A stretch of 64,000 nt of DNA, taken from positions 62,001 to 126,000 of the forward strand of contig JAFNAS010000007.1 in assembly GCA_017860295.1 (NCBI GenBank), given 5' to 3'. The notes under the pieces were generated by a model. That model saw only the letters and a list, made by a program, of their open reading frames with translations. It was not told the DNA's origin and ran no database searches. This document shows, in pieces, positions 19,813 through 28,834 of the stretch (its first letter is position 1; every line of letters begins with the position of its first letter). Both the position numbers and the translations under genes were made by a program. Origin of the DNA: Bacteroidota bacterium. GTDB taxonomy: Bacteria > Bacteroidota > Bacteroidia > Bacteroidales > Paludibacteraceae.

Positions 19813-19853
19813 TAGTAACATTAAAGTAAAACCGCAATTAAACCCAGCTGTGC

Positions 19854-19885
19854 TGAAACGGGTCAAATTATTATTGTCCGTTTCA
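19854..19885 (+). repeat. Intergenic inverted repeat between GH140 and the GH78 fusion
   Basis: TGAAACGG pairs with CCGTTTCA around a 16-base AT-rich loop. There is no T tract, so it is more likely an RNA-processing or attenuation hairpin than a terminator. Function unknown. Confidence 0.4.
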
Positions 19886-19899
19886 AATAGAAATATAAT

Positions 19900-22800
19900 A
19901 TGAAGAAAATTGCTTTATTGATAGTAAGTTACATCTGTTTTTTGACAGCCAGTGCCGTCGAAGTAAACCACCTGCGAACAGAGATGCTGGTCGATCCTGT
20001 CGGGATAGATAATCAACATCCTGCTTTCAGTTGGATTCTAACCACACCTGAACGTAATGTGATTCAAACGGCTTATCAGCTGGTGGTAGCCTCGTCGCCG
20101 GCTAAACTGGAAGCCGGAGAGGGCGATTTGTGGAACTCCGGTAAGGTGGAGTCCGATCAGTCGATGAAAGTGATCTACAAAGGAGCGGTGCTTAGAAGTG
20201 GCGAACGTTGCTATTGGAAAGTGAAGGTTTGGACCAACAAAGGCGAAACGGGATGGAGCGTTCCTTCGAAATGGAGCATGGGTTTGCTCGACAAAAGCGA
20301 CTGGAAAGGGAAATGGATCGGATTCGATAGAGCTTCTCCGTGGGATAGTATCTCTTTTCACTCCCGTCTTTCGGCGCGTTATTTACGAAAAGAATTTACT
20401 ACCATAACCAAAAAGCAGATCAAACAGGCAACAGCCAGCATTGTTGGTCTGGGAATGTACGAACTCTATATCAATGGCAAAAAAATAGGAAATCAGGTGT
20501 TGGCTCCATGTCCTACCGATTTCGCGCAAGATTCCAAATACAACAGTTTTGATGTCACTTCCGAGTTGAAGCATGGGAAGAATGCGTTGGGTGTAATTTT
20601 GGGTAACGGGCGTTATTTCAATATGCGCCAAAAGACAAAGCCGCACAAAATAAAGGTATTCGGTTTCCCGCGCATGCTCTTTCAGCTCGATGTGGAGTAT
20701 ACCGACGGAACCCGTTCTACCGTTGTGAGCGACGAAAGCTGGAAACTCACCGCCGATGGCCCCATCCGCAGCAACAACGAATGGGACGGCGAAGAGTATG
20801 ATGCAAACAAAGAGCTGACGGGATGGAACCAAGTAGGTTTCAACGATAAAAAATGGAGCAAAGCCGAAGTCGTTTCTGCTCCTGGTAACGTGCTGACGGC
20901 ACAGATGAATGAAAACATGATTGTTCATGAGTCGTTGAAGCCAGTCTCGGTTAATCGGTTGCCGGATGGCAGTTATATCCTTGATATGGGTCAGAATATG
21001 GTAGGTTGGTTGAGCTTGCAGGCGCGAGGCAAAAAGGGGGATAAGATTACCCTTCGTTTTGCGGAAACACTTCAGAAAGACGGTGCGCTCTACCTCGACA
21101 ATATTCGTACGGCACAACAAACCGACGTGTATACGATGAAAGGCGAAGGTGTCGAAAGCTGGGAGCCCCGTTTTGTGTATCATGGATTCCGTTATGTACA
21201 AGTGAAGGGTTTCCCCGGAACACCTACAGTAGATGATTTTGCGGGTAAAGTAGTCTACGATGGTTTTGCAACAGTAGGTTCGTTTGCATCTTCCGATTCG
21301 TTACTCAATAAAATATATCACAACGCCTACTGGGGCATTCGTGGCAATTACAAAGGCATGCCGGTAGATTGTCCGCAGCGGGACGAGCGTCAGCCCTGGC
21401 TGGGCGACCGTTCTACCGGTTGCGTGGGTGAAAGCTACATCTTCGACAACGAAAAATTGTATGCCAAATGGATGGACGATATCCACGAATCGCAGAAGGA
21501 GAGCGGTCAGTTGCCCGATATGTCACCGGCCTTTTACATGACCTATTATGCCGACAACATGACCTGGCCGGGAACTTATCTGATGGTGGCCGATATGCTT
21601 TACAATCAGTTTGGAAATACGCAGGTGGTGGCAAAACATTATCCCTATATGAAAAAATGGTTGTTCTATATGCGCGACAACTATCTGAAAGATGGAATTT
21701 TAATCAAAGACCGTTCGGGCGACTGGTGCATGCCTCCCGAATCGCCAAAATTGATACACTCGTTAGATCCAGCGCGTCAAACCGACGGCGCTCTTATGTC
21801 GACAGCTTATTACTACCACTTTCTTCAATTGATGACCAAGTTTGCGAAGGCAACCGGTAACGAAGCGGATATTGACGAATATGCCAAAGAAGCAGTGGTC
21901 GTAAAAGAGGCGTTCAATAAGAAATTTCTTAACACAACGACTCATCAGTACGGCAACAATACGGTAACGGCAAATGTGCTGCCGCTGGCTTTCGGCATGG
22001 TTCCCGAAAAAGAGGAGGATGCTGTATTCAAGCAGATGCTCGATAAAATCGTTATCAAAGACAAAATACATTTGAGTTCTGGACTAATTGGTATTCAGTG
22101 GCTAATGCGCGAACTGACCAAACGTGGTCGTGCTGATGTGGCTTTTACTATCGCCACACAAAAGGATTATCCGGGTTGGGGCTATATGGTTCAAAAAGGG
22201 GCAACCACTATTTGGGAACTCTGGAACGGCGACACGGCCAATCCAAGAATGAATTCGCACAATCACGTGATGCTGCTGGGCGACCTTATTCCCTGGATGT
22301 ATGGCGATGTGGCCGGATTGAAAAATCATCCGACTTATCCGGGTTTCAAACGAATGTGGATGGAACCGCGTCCGACCGAGAGCCTGACTTCTGCCCAGGC
22401 CTCTACCGAGACTCCGTATGGAACGGCAAAAAGTGAGTGGACACTCAAAGATGGAACTTTTACCTGGCATGTGGTAATACCAGCAAATACACGTGCCAAT
22501 GTGTTGATCCCAGCCGAATCGGTAGACGCTATCACCGAAAGCGGAAAGCCGGTTATGCAGGTGGAAGGCCTGAAGTTTGTACGTGTGGAAGATTACCGGG
22601 TGAATCTGGAGATCGGCTCGGGCGATTATATTTTTGTTTGCAAATACGGTCAGGCTCAAAACCGTTGGAGAGAAGGCATTGTGGTGGATGAGTTTATCAA
22701 CAAAGGAGCACCTTATCCCGAAAGTCATGCCTCTACCATTGCTGAAACTACCGACGGCCATCTGGTTGCCTCTTGGTTTGGCGGAACAAAAGAGAAGAAT

Positions 22801-24510
22801 CCGGATGTGTGCATCTGGGTCAGTCATTACGAAAACGGAAAATGGACGCAAGGTCAAAATGTTGCCAATGGCGTTATTAACGATACTTTGCGTGTTGCTT
22901 GCTGGAATCCGGTGTTGTATCAGGTGCCTGGCGGCGATTTGCAACTATATTACAAAGTGGGCAAAGATGTGGCCGACTGGAAAGGTAAAATGCTTACGTC
23001 AAAAGATGGCGGCAAAACCTGGTCGACGCCTGTTGATTTGCCGAGTGGATTTTTAGGCCCTATCAAAAACAAACCGGTTTTATTAAAAAATGGCACCTTG
23101 ATAGCACCTTCGAGCACCGAAGATCATGGCTGGAAAGTCCATTTTGAAACGACGAAAGATTTTGGTAAAACATGGAAGTACATTGGACCGATCAACGATG
23201 GCAAGGAGTTTAGTGCCATTCAGCCCAGTGTGTTGATTCATGAAAATGGCGATTTGCAGATTCTTTGCCGCACACAGCAACGTGCAATCGGCGAGTCGTG
23301 GTCGAAAGACGGTGGTAAAACCTGGTCGCCGTTGCAAAAATCAGCTTTGCCCAACAATAACTCGGGAACGGATGCCGTTACTTTGAAAGACGGGCGTTTT
23401 GCTCTGATATACAATCATGTGTTGCCCAATGATACCCTGAAACGCGGTAAAGGTGAACGAAATCCGCTCAATTTGGCCATTTCGGAAGACGGCAAGACCT
23501 GGTATGCGGCATTGGTTGTGGAAGATTCTCCCATCAGCCAATATTCGTATCCATCTATTATTCAGACATCGGATGGACTCATTCATATTGTCTATACCTG
23601 GCGGCGAAAAGCCATCAAACATGTGGCTATCGATCCGTCGAAACTGATCTTATCGAAAATTGAAAATGGAAAATGGCCTGCAGTGAACGAAAAAGAAGAA
23701 ATTCTGGTGGTTAACCCCGATCGCTACAAAGTGTCGGTGTGTGACTGGATGATTCTCAAACGTCAGAAGATAGGTGCTTTTACATTAGCCAAAGAAATTG
23801 GTGCCGATGGTGTTGAAGTAGATATGGGGGGATTGGGAAAAAGGATTGATTTTGACAATAAATTGAATGACCAAAAAGCGCGGGAACTGTTTATCTCCGA
23901 ATGCAACCGGTTGGGTCTGCAGATCAGCTCCATTGCTATGTCGGCATTTTATGGACAAAATTTTGCCAAACGCGACAATTTTTTGCCACTTACCGAAGAA
24001 ACGATTGCTGTGATGAAGGCTCTGAAAGTGAAAAATTGCTTCCTCCCGTTGACCAATATTACAGATATGCAGAAAGATGCTCAACTCTATGCTTTGGTGG
24101 TCGATCGGTTGAAAACGATAGCAAAAAAAGCCGAAGCAGCGGGCGTTGTCATTGGAATCGAGACCTCGATGCCAGCCAAAGAAGAGGCCAAACTGATTGA
24201 CAGAGTTGCTTCGCCGTCTATTCGCAGCTATGTAAATGTTTCTACGATTCTGAAAAGAAATGGCGATATTTGCAGAGAACTCAAAATATTGGGAAAAGAT
24301 CGTATTGTTCAGATTCATATCACCAATACCGATGGAAATTGGCTGCAAAACGATTCGGCGGTAAACATGGCGGAAATCAAGCAAACACTCGACAAAATGG
24401 GATGGAACGGCTGGTTGGTGATCGAACGTTCGCGCGATACCAAAGATGTTCACAATATTAAATGGAACTACGGAGCCAATGCCGCTTATCTGAAAAAGAT
24501 ATTCCAGTAA
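19900..24510 (+). CDS. Three-part fusion: GH78 rhamnosidase, BNR sialidase-like propeller, sugar isomerase/epimerase TIM barrel
   Basis: A continuous 1536-residue protein with a signal peptide (1-19). Residues about 20-915 are a full-length GH78 alpha-L-rhamnosidase with Ig-like and beta-sandwich modules, the acid motif DERQPWLGD (E496) and WELWNG (E773). Residues about 923-1250 are a BNR_2-type sialidase-like propeller with Asp boxes at 1034-1042, 1085-1092, 1135-1143 and 1195-1202 (S-x-D-G-G-K-T-W type). Residues about 1278-1536 are a xylose-isomerase-like TIM barrel (AP endonuclease 2 fold) starting VCDWMILKRQKIGAF and ending LVIERSRDTKD. TIM barrels of this type are normally separate cytoplasmic proteins. 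The propeller could remove the 2-keto-3-deoxy acids Kdo or Dha of RG-II, which resemble sialic acid. No frameshift is visible at either junction. Confidence 0.88.
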   Translation: MKKIALLIVSYICFLTASAVEVNHLRTEMLVDPVGIDNQHPAFSWILTTPERNVIQTAYQLVVASSPAKLEAGEGDLWNSGKVESDQSMKVIYKGAVLRSGERCYWKVKVWTNKGETGWSVPSKWSMGLLDKSDWKGKWIGFDRASPWDSISFHSRLSARYLRKEFTTITKKQIKQATASIVGLGMYELYINGKKIGNQVLAPCPTDFAQDSKYNSFDVTSELKHGKNALGVILGNGRYFNMRQKTKPHKIKVFGFPRMLFQLDVEYTDGTRSTVVSDESWKLTADGPIRSNNEWDGEEYDANKELTGWNQVGFNDKKWSKAEVVSAPGNVLTAQMNENMIVHESLKPVSVNRLPDGSYILDMGQNMVGWLSLQARGKKGDKITLRFAETLQKDGALYLDNIRTAQQTDVYTMKGEGVESWEPRFVYHGFRYVQVKGFPGTPTVDDFAGKVVYDGFATVGSFASSDSLLNKIYHNAYWGIRGNYKGMPVDCPQRDERQPWLGDRSTGCVGESYIFDNEKLYAKWMDDIHESQKESGQLPDMSPAFYMTYYADNMTWPGTYLMVADMLYNQFGNTQVVAKHYPYMKKWLFYMRDNYLKDGILIKDRSGDWCMPPESPKLIHSLDPARQTDGALMSTAYYYHFLQLMTKFAKATGNEADIDEYAKEAVVVKEAFNKKFLNTTTHQYGNNTVTANVLPLAFGMVPEKEEDAVFKQMLDKIVIKDKIHLSSGLIGIQWLMRELTKRGRADVAFTIATQKDYPGWGYMVQKGATTIWELWNGDTANPRMNSHNHVMLLGDLIPWMYGDVAGLKNHPTYPGFKRMWMEPRPTESLTSAQASTETPYGTAKSEWTLKDGTFTWHVVIPANTRANVLIPAESVDAITESGKPVMQVEGLKFVRVEDYRVNLEIGSGDYIFVCKYGQAQNRWREGIVVDEFINKGAPYPESHASTIAETTDGHLVASWFGGTKEKNPDVCIWVSHYENGKWTQGQNVANGVINDTLRVACWNPVLYQVPGGDLQLYYKVGKDVADWKGKMLTSKDGGKTWSTPVDLPSGFLGPIKNKPVLLKNGTLIAPSSTEDHGWKVHFETTKDFGKTWKYIGPINDGKEFSAIQPSVLIHENGDLQILCRTQQRAIGESWSKDGGKTWSPLQKSALPNNNSGTDAVTLKDGRFALIYNHVLPNDTLKRGKGERNPLNLAISEDGKTWYAALVVEDSPISQYSYPSIIQTSDGLIHIVYTWRRKAIKHVAIDPSKLILSKIENGKWPAVNEKEEILVVNPDRYKVSVCDWMILKRQKIGAFTLAKEIGADGVEVDMGGLGKRIDFDNKLNDQKARELFISECNRLGLQISSIAMSAFYGQNFAKRDNFLPLTEETIAVMKALKVKNCFLPLTNITDMQKDAQLYALVVDRLKTIAKKAEAAGVVIGIETSMPAKEEAKLIDRVASPSIRSYVNVSTILKRNGDICRELKILGKDRIVQIHITNTDGNWLQNDSAVNMAEIKQTLDKMGWNGWLVIERSRDTKDVHNIKWNYGANAAYLKKIFQ

Positions 24511-24511
24511 A

Positions 24512-24550
24512 GCCTCCCCCGGATCCCTCCTTAAGAGGGGGTGAAACCTC
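24512..24550. repeat. Interspersed C/G-rich repeat (family C), intergenic copy
   Basis: CCTCCCCCGGATCCCTCC, a short spacer and AAGAGGGGG form an imperfect hairpin directly after the GH78 fusion stop. Related sequence recurs inside the next gene (24629-24661), at 38500-38645 and at the end of the gene at 41898. It belongs to a dispersed intergenic element family. Confidence 0.6.
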
Positions 24551-24586
24551 TATTGCAGATAAAGTAAAATATCTAAAATAAGATAG

Positions 24587-25315
24587 ATGGATAAAATGAA
24601 GACAAGTGTCGTAAAGCAGATTTCGTTTCCCTCCTTGGGAGGGATTAGGGGAGGCTTCATCCTCCTTTTTGCACTATTGTTGGTTACAGGTTGTACTCAG
24701 AAATCGACACAATATCCGTCGGTAGTTGAGATCATCAACAAAGGAGATATCCGTTTGCATTTATCCGACATCGTAAAGTTTTGTAAGGAGAGCAAGCTCG
24801 ATACCTCATCTGTATACGAATGGAATAAGCATTGGGTATTGTATTCCTATTTTACAGATATCAATCGGATTAAAACTGAGATTGAAAAACGGTTTCCTAC
24901 AGTTACGGTGAAAACTTACGAACGTCCGTTTTATGTTTTTGACCGTAAGAAATGGACAAAAGACGATATTATAAAGGATTGGGATAACGTGATAATGACC
25001 GCCAACCTGGTGAAGGATACGGCAATGCAAAAGCAATATATGGAGTATCACCGTACTCAGTTTGAAAAGTGGCCCGAGGTATCGAAAGGTTTTTGCAATG
25101 CCAGTTTTCAGCAATTGCTGGTTTTTCGAAATGGGAGGCAGTTAATGTTGGTAATCAGTATTCCGAAAGGATGTAAATTGGATGACTTGAATCCTAAAAC
25201 CACAGAAAATAATCCGCGCGTAGACCAGTGGAATGCCCTAATGAGCAAATATCAGGAGGGAATTGAAGATGCACCCGTAGGAACGAGCTGGGTGATGTTC
25301 GAAAACAGAAAATAA
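24587..25315 (+). CDS. L-rhamnose mutarotase-like lipoprotein
   Basis: A 242-residue predicted lipoprotein with lipobox LVTGC (Cys36). The C-terminal part matches the RhaM fold: YMEYHRTQF followed by KWPEVSKGFCNASFQQLLVF, with H155 in the place of the catalytic histidine of rhamnose mutarotase. The middle part (about 45-125) resembles a second, more divergent copy of the same small alpha/beta domain. RhaM interconverts alpha and beta L-rhamnose. A periplasmic lipoprotein form beside GH78 and GH106 enzymes would speed uptake of released rhamnose. The signal peptide contains translated dispersed-repeat DNA (residues about 14-24, SFPSLGGIRGG), making it unusually long. A start at 24596 is equally possible. 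Confidence 0.7.
   Translation: MDKMKTSVVKQISFPSLGGIRGGFILLFALLLVTGCTQKSTQYPSVVEIINKGDIRLHLSDIVKFCKESKLDTSSVYEWNKHWVLYSYFTDINRIKTEIEKRFPTVTVKTYERPFYVFDRKKWTKDDIIKDWDNVIMTANLVKDTAMQKQYMEYHRTQFEKWPEVSKGFCNASFQQLLVFRNGRQLMLVISIPKGCKLDDLNPKTTENNPRVDQWNALMSKYQEGIEDAPVGTSWVMFENRK
24629..24661. repeat. Family C repeat inside the lipoprotein signal-peptide codons
   Basis: CCCTCCTTGGGAGGG followed by ATTAGGGGAGGC resembles, in inverted form, the C/G-rich repeat 100 bases upstream, but lies within the coding frame and is translated as SFPSLGGIRGG between the charged N-region and the hydrophobic core. Confidence 0.55.
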
Positions 25316-25392
25316 TAGAATGTGTGAGCTCTTTGCTTCAAGCGAAGGGCACACAGACCAAAGTATATTCAAGACGAAAAATAGCCCCGTTC

Positions 25393-25443
25393 TTCAGGGC
25401 GAAGTTAAGAAGATAATCTGATTAATTGGGTTTTAGCCCTGAA
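25393..25443. repeat. Inverted repeat before the GH31 gene
   Basis: TTCAGGGC at 25393-25400 pairs with GCCCTGAA at 25436-25443, which overlaps GGGTTTTAGCCCTGAA just before the GH31 start at 25452. It could sequester the translation start. It also resembles a dispersed intergenic repeat. Confidence 0.45.
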
Positions 25444-25451
25444 AAATTCTT

Positions 25452-27686
25452 ATGCAGCAAACCAATTACCAACTGTTCGACTTTCTAGACTTCAGTACCA
25501 CGCTCGACGAGGGCGACTGCTTGTGGAGAGCGTGTACGCCCACGGAAGTTGAAGTGAAGAATGGTGACGTATTTATTACGATCCCTTTTCAAAAGCAACA
25601 GAACTCTAACGAAATCAATCCGGATACCTCAGAGCCACGCAAATCCTACGTATTGTGTTTGCGTGCTTATGGATCGAAGATTATGCGCGCAGCCATCGGT
25701 TTCGGTGCCGAATGGATGGAAGACTCTCCGATGCTGGAACTCGATGCATGCCTTACGCTCAATCCTTTGCATGTTGAAAAAACAGTGTTGGGATGGATCG
25801 TCAAGGACTCCCATAACCAAACCAAAGCCATTGTCAGTTTCCGCCAGCCCGAAATAAGCTGGTGGAGCGATCTGGTTCCGGCACCGGCCGAAACCATCGA
25901 CCTGACCCTTTATCCTGATGGCGTGCACGAAGTTAAATTTTCAGCTTACGACATGTTTTCTCCTGCCCGCCACGATGCTTTTGCACTGGCGATGGTGGAA
26001 CGAAATAACGTTCCTGACCGTGTGACCTGTTCGCTGAAAGCCAAAGCCGATGAGTGCTTTGTCGGTACCGGCGAACGTTTTGCCAAGATGGATCTCTCGG
26101 GACGGACATTCCAACTGCGCAATCAGGACGGGCAGGGAGTAAACAACCGTCGTGCCTATAAAAATATTCCATTCTATCTTTCGAGCGAACATTATGGATT
26201 GTTTCTGCATACCACTTCGTTTGCCAAATTCTCGCTGGCCGACCACTCTACCCGTTCGGCGCAGGTGTTGGTGGAAGAGCCAGTACTCGACCTGTTCTTC
26301 ATTGGGGGCGACACCGCCGAACAGATTCTTTTCGGCTATCGTCAACTGACCGGCTTCCCAACTATGCCTCCGCTTTGGAGTTTCGGAACGTGGATGAGCC
26401 GCATGACCTATTTCTCGGCCGACGAGGTGAATGATATTTGTCACCGGATGCGCAAAGAAGGCTATCCCTGCGACGTGATTCACTTGGATACCGGCTGGTT
26501 CAAAACCGACTGGCTTTGCGAGTGGAAATTCAACGACGAACGTTTTCCCGATCCGAAGAAATTTATCGCCGACCTGAAAAAAGATGGTTACCGTGTAAGT
26601 TTGTGGCAATTGCCCTACATCTCTTACAATGCCGAGCAATATGAAGAGGCCAACGCCAACGACTATATCAGCAAGAGTGAACGAAAGATTTCCGGTTCGT
26701 CCAACTTTAGTATGGAAGATTACGCCGGCACTATCGACTTTACTTACGACAAGGCGACCGAATGGTACAAAGGCCTGCTGAAAAAGCTGCTCGATATGGG
26801 TGTTGTCTGCATTAAAACCGACTTTGGCGAAGATATTCACTTAGATGCTGAATACCATTCGATGACGCCGGAGAAATTGCACAATCTTTACCCATTGTTG
26901 TACCAAAAAGCGGCCTACGAAATCACCAAAGAGGTGACCGGCGACGGCATTGTATGGGCGCGTGCCGGATGGGCTGGTTGCCAGCGTTATCCCCTGCATT
27001 GGGGAGGCGATTCGGCCTGCTCGTGGGATGGACTCGCCGGTTCGTTGAAGGGGGGCTTGCATATCGGACTGTCGGGCTTCGGCTTCTGGAGTCATGACGT
27101 GCCGGGTTTTCACGGTGTGCCCAATTTCATGAATTCCGTTTTGCCCGATGATATTTATGTGCGGTGGACGCAGTTCGGTGTCTTCTCGTCGCACCTGCGC
27201 TATCACGGTTCGCATGAACGGGAGCCGTGGCATTATCCTACCATTGCGCCAATCGTGAAGAAATGGTTGCAATTGCGTTATCGCCTGATTCCCTATATTT
27301 TGGAACAGAGCGAAAAGGTAACGCATACCGGTTATCCGGTGTTGCGGGCGCTGTTGTTCCATCATCCCGATGATAAAACCTGCTGGCACATCGACGATCA
27401 ATACTATTTTGGAGACAATATGCTGGTGGCTCCGGTGATGAACTCGGAGAACCGACGCGATATTTATTTGCCGGAAGGCAAATGGGTACACTTTTTCACT
27501 GGCCAAATACTAGAAGGCGAACGCTGGCTGCGCAACGTGGAAGTGCCACTCGAACAGATGCCGGTTTACGTGAAATACGGTGCCGAAATTCCGGTTTATC
27601 CTGAGAATGTGAATTGCACCGACGAAATGGATATGAAGAAAGTGGTAAAAATCCGTTTTGACGAAACCTATAAGACAATTTATTAA
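25452..27686 (+). CDS. GH31 alpha-xylosidase-like enzyme, cytoplasmic
   Basis: A 744-residue GH31 protein without a signal peptide, so probably cytoplasmic, unlike nearly all other hydrolases here. It has the N-terminal beta-sandwich (about 1-290), then the TIM barrel from PLWSFGTWMSRMTYFS, the nucleophile in CIKTDFGED (D457), the acid/base in WGGDSACSW (D520), and a C-terminal beta-domain (DDQYYFGDNMLVAPV). The MSRMTYF and KTDFGE signatures are those of alpha-xylosidases rather than alpha-glucosidases. RG-II side chain A has alpha-linked 2-O-methyl-D-xylose on fucose, a natural substrate. It directly precedes the methyl-transfer genes, which suggests it releases methyl-xylose inside the cell. 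The substrate is inference. Confidence 0.88.
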   Translation: MQQTNYQLFDFLDFSTTLDEGDCLWRACTPTEVEVKNGDVFITIPFQKQQNSNEINPDTSEPRKSYVLCLRAYGSKIMRAAIGFGAEWMEDSPMLELDACLTLNPLHVEKTVLGWIVKDSHNQTKAIVSFRQPEISWWSDLVPAPAETIDLTLYPDGVHEVKFSAYDMFSPARHDAFALAMVERNNVPDRVTCSLKAKADECFVGTGERFAKMDLSGRTFQLRNQDGQGVNNRRAYKNIPFYLSSEHYGLFLHTTSFAKFSLADHSTRSAQVLVEEPVLDLFFIGGDTAEQILFGYRQLTGFPTMPPLWSFGTWMSRMTYFSADEVNDICHRMRKEGYPCDVIHLDTGWFKTDWLCEWKFNDERFPDPKKFIADLKKDGYRVSLWQLPYISYNAEQYEEANANDYISKSERKISGSSNFSMEDYAGTIDFTYDKATEWYKGLLKKLLDMGVVCIKTDFGEDIHLDAEYHSMTPEKLHNLYPLLYQKAAYEITKEVTGDGIVWARAGWAGCQRYPLHWGGDSACSWDGLAGSLKGGLHIGLSGFGFWSHDVPGFHGVPNFMNSVLPDDIYVRWTQFGVFSSHLRYHGSHEREPWHYPTIAPIVKKWLQLRYRLIPYILEQSEKVTHTGYPVLRALLFHHPDDKTCWHIDDQYYFGDNMLVAPVMNSENRRDIYLPEGKWVHFFTGQILEGERWLRNVEVPLEQMPVYVKYGAEIPVYPENVNCTDEMDMKKVVKIRFDETYKTIY

Positions 27687-27701
27687 TATGCCAATGTGTC
27701 G

Positions 27702-27735
27702 ATATGCCAATTGAATCTGATGTTTATTGGCATAT
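27702..27735. repeat. Intergenic hairpin repeat (family D)
   Basis: ATATGCCAAT pairs perfectly with ATTGGCATAT around a 14-base loop. A related but diverged hairpin occurs at 32275-32307, also beside a gene of the methyl-transfer module. Confidence 0.6.
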
Positions 27736-27766
27736 TAGCACATTCTCAAATTGACCCATTGAGTTT

Positions 27767-28831
27767 ATGAATACATGGAAAACTAACTTTGAAGAAACCA
27801 AGAAGCACTACCTCAACTGGTGGAACCATAAGGGTATTGTGCTGACTATGTGGGAACACTTGCAAAAAGAGGGAGCACCGTATGCCGATGTACCGGCACC
27901 GGCTTCGCATAAAGATATGAATCAGTTCTGGTTCGATCCGCAGTGGCGGGCAGACTACCTGCATTATACCATGTCGCGCAATTCGTATCTGGCCGATATT
28001 CTGCCGGTTGCCAATACGCAACTGGGACCCGGCTCGCTGGCGGCAACAATTGGCGCCGATCTTGAAGGGCGTGAAGATACTATCTGGATCAGAGAAAATG
28101 CCGGTTTTGACGGCAATATTGTGTTCGACCCCAACAACAAAGGGTACCGGCTGCATCTCGATTTGCTGAAAGCTTGCAAGGCGAAAGCGCAGGGCAACTA
28201 TCTGGTGGGTTGCCCCGATTTGGTAGAAGGACTGGATACACTGGCCAGTCTGAAAGGGCCGGACAACGTACTGATGGACATGATCCTCGACCCGGATAAA
28301 ACGATGGAGCAATTGCAGATCATCAACGATGTCTATTTCAAGGTATTCGATGACATTTACGATATTATCAACATGGATGGAGAGATGGCATTTTGCTATT
28401 TTTCTATCTGGGGACCGGGCAAGACTTCCAAGTTACAGTGCGATATCTCGATCATGATTTCACCCGAAGATTTCCGGACATTTGCTCTGCCATTTCTGAA
28501 ACAGCAATGCGACAAGATCGACTACACACTCTATCACCTTGATGGGGTAGATGCCATCCGTCATTTGGATGCGCTGCTCGAAATTGACAATCTGAATGCC
28601 ATTCAGTGGACGCCGGGCTACGGTCAGCCACAGGGTGGAAGTCCGCAGTGGTACGATCTGTATAAGAAGATTCTGGCCGGTGGCAAATCGGTGATGGCCA
28701 ACTGGGTGACAATGGATGAACTGCAACCGTTACTCGATAATGTTGGCAATCAGGGATTGCATATCAATGTCGATTTTAAGTCGGAAAAGGAGATAGAACA
28801 GGCATTGAAAATTGTAGAACAATACAGATAA
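27767..28831 (+). CDS. Uroporphyrinogen-decarboxylase-fold methyltransferase-like protein without the zinc cysteines
   Basis: A 354-residue soluble protein of the UroD superfamily, which includes heme-pathway UroD, MtaA/MtbA methylcobamide:thiol methyltransferases and CmuA. The N-terminus MNTWKTNFEETKKHYLNWWN lacks the substrate-binding arginines of true UroD. Where zinc-dependent members have H-x-C, this one has H257-L-D259 (YHLDG), and the late third ligand cysteine is absent (VMANWVTMDE). It opens the corrinoid module, after GH31 and 4 bases before a Gfo/Idh/MocA gene. It may be the substrate-specific methyltransferase that takes the methyl group from a sugar ether, or it may act without cobalamin. 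Function not established. Confidence 0.75.
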   Translation: MNTWKTNFEETKKHYLNWWNHKGIVLTMWEHLQKEGAPYADVPAPASHKDMNQFWFDPQWRADYLHYTMSRNSYLADILPVANTQLGPGSLAATIGADLEGREDTIWIRENAGFDGNIVFDPNNKGYRLHLDLLKACKAKAQGNYLVGCPDLVEGLDTLASLKGPDNVLMDMILDPDKTMEQLQIINDVYFKVFDDIYDIINMDGEMAFCYFSIWGPGKTSKLQCDISIMISPEDFRTFALPFLKQQCDKIDYTLYHLDGVDAIRHLDALLEIDNLNAIQWTPGYGQPQGGSPQWYDLYKKILAGGKSVMANWVTMDELQPLLDNVGNQGLHINVDFKSEKEIEQALKIVEQYR

Positions 28832-28834
28832 GCT

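Noticed and set aside
23650-23760. Frameshift or missed stop between propeller and TIM barrel of the GH78 fusion
   Set aside because: The frame is continuous with normal codon use through the junction, and no second start with ribosome-site features is visible. A sequencing error cannot be fully excluded without reads.
27767-28831. True heme-pathway uroporphyrinogen decarboxylase
   Set aside because: The N-terminal arginine-containing substrate motif of HemE is missing, and four paralogues occur beside a corrinoid protein, which points to methyl transfer.
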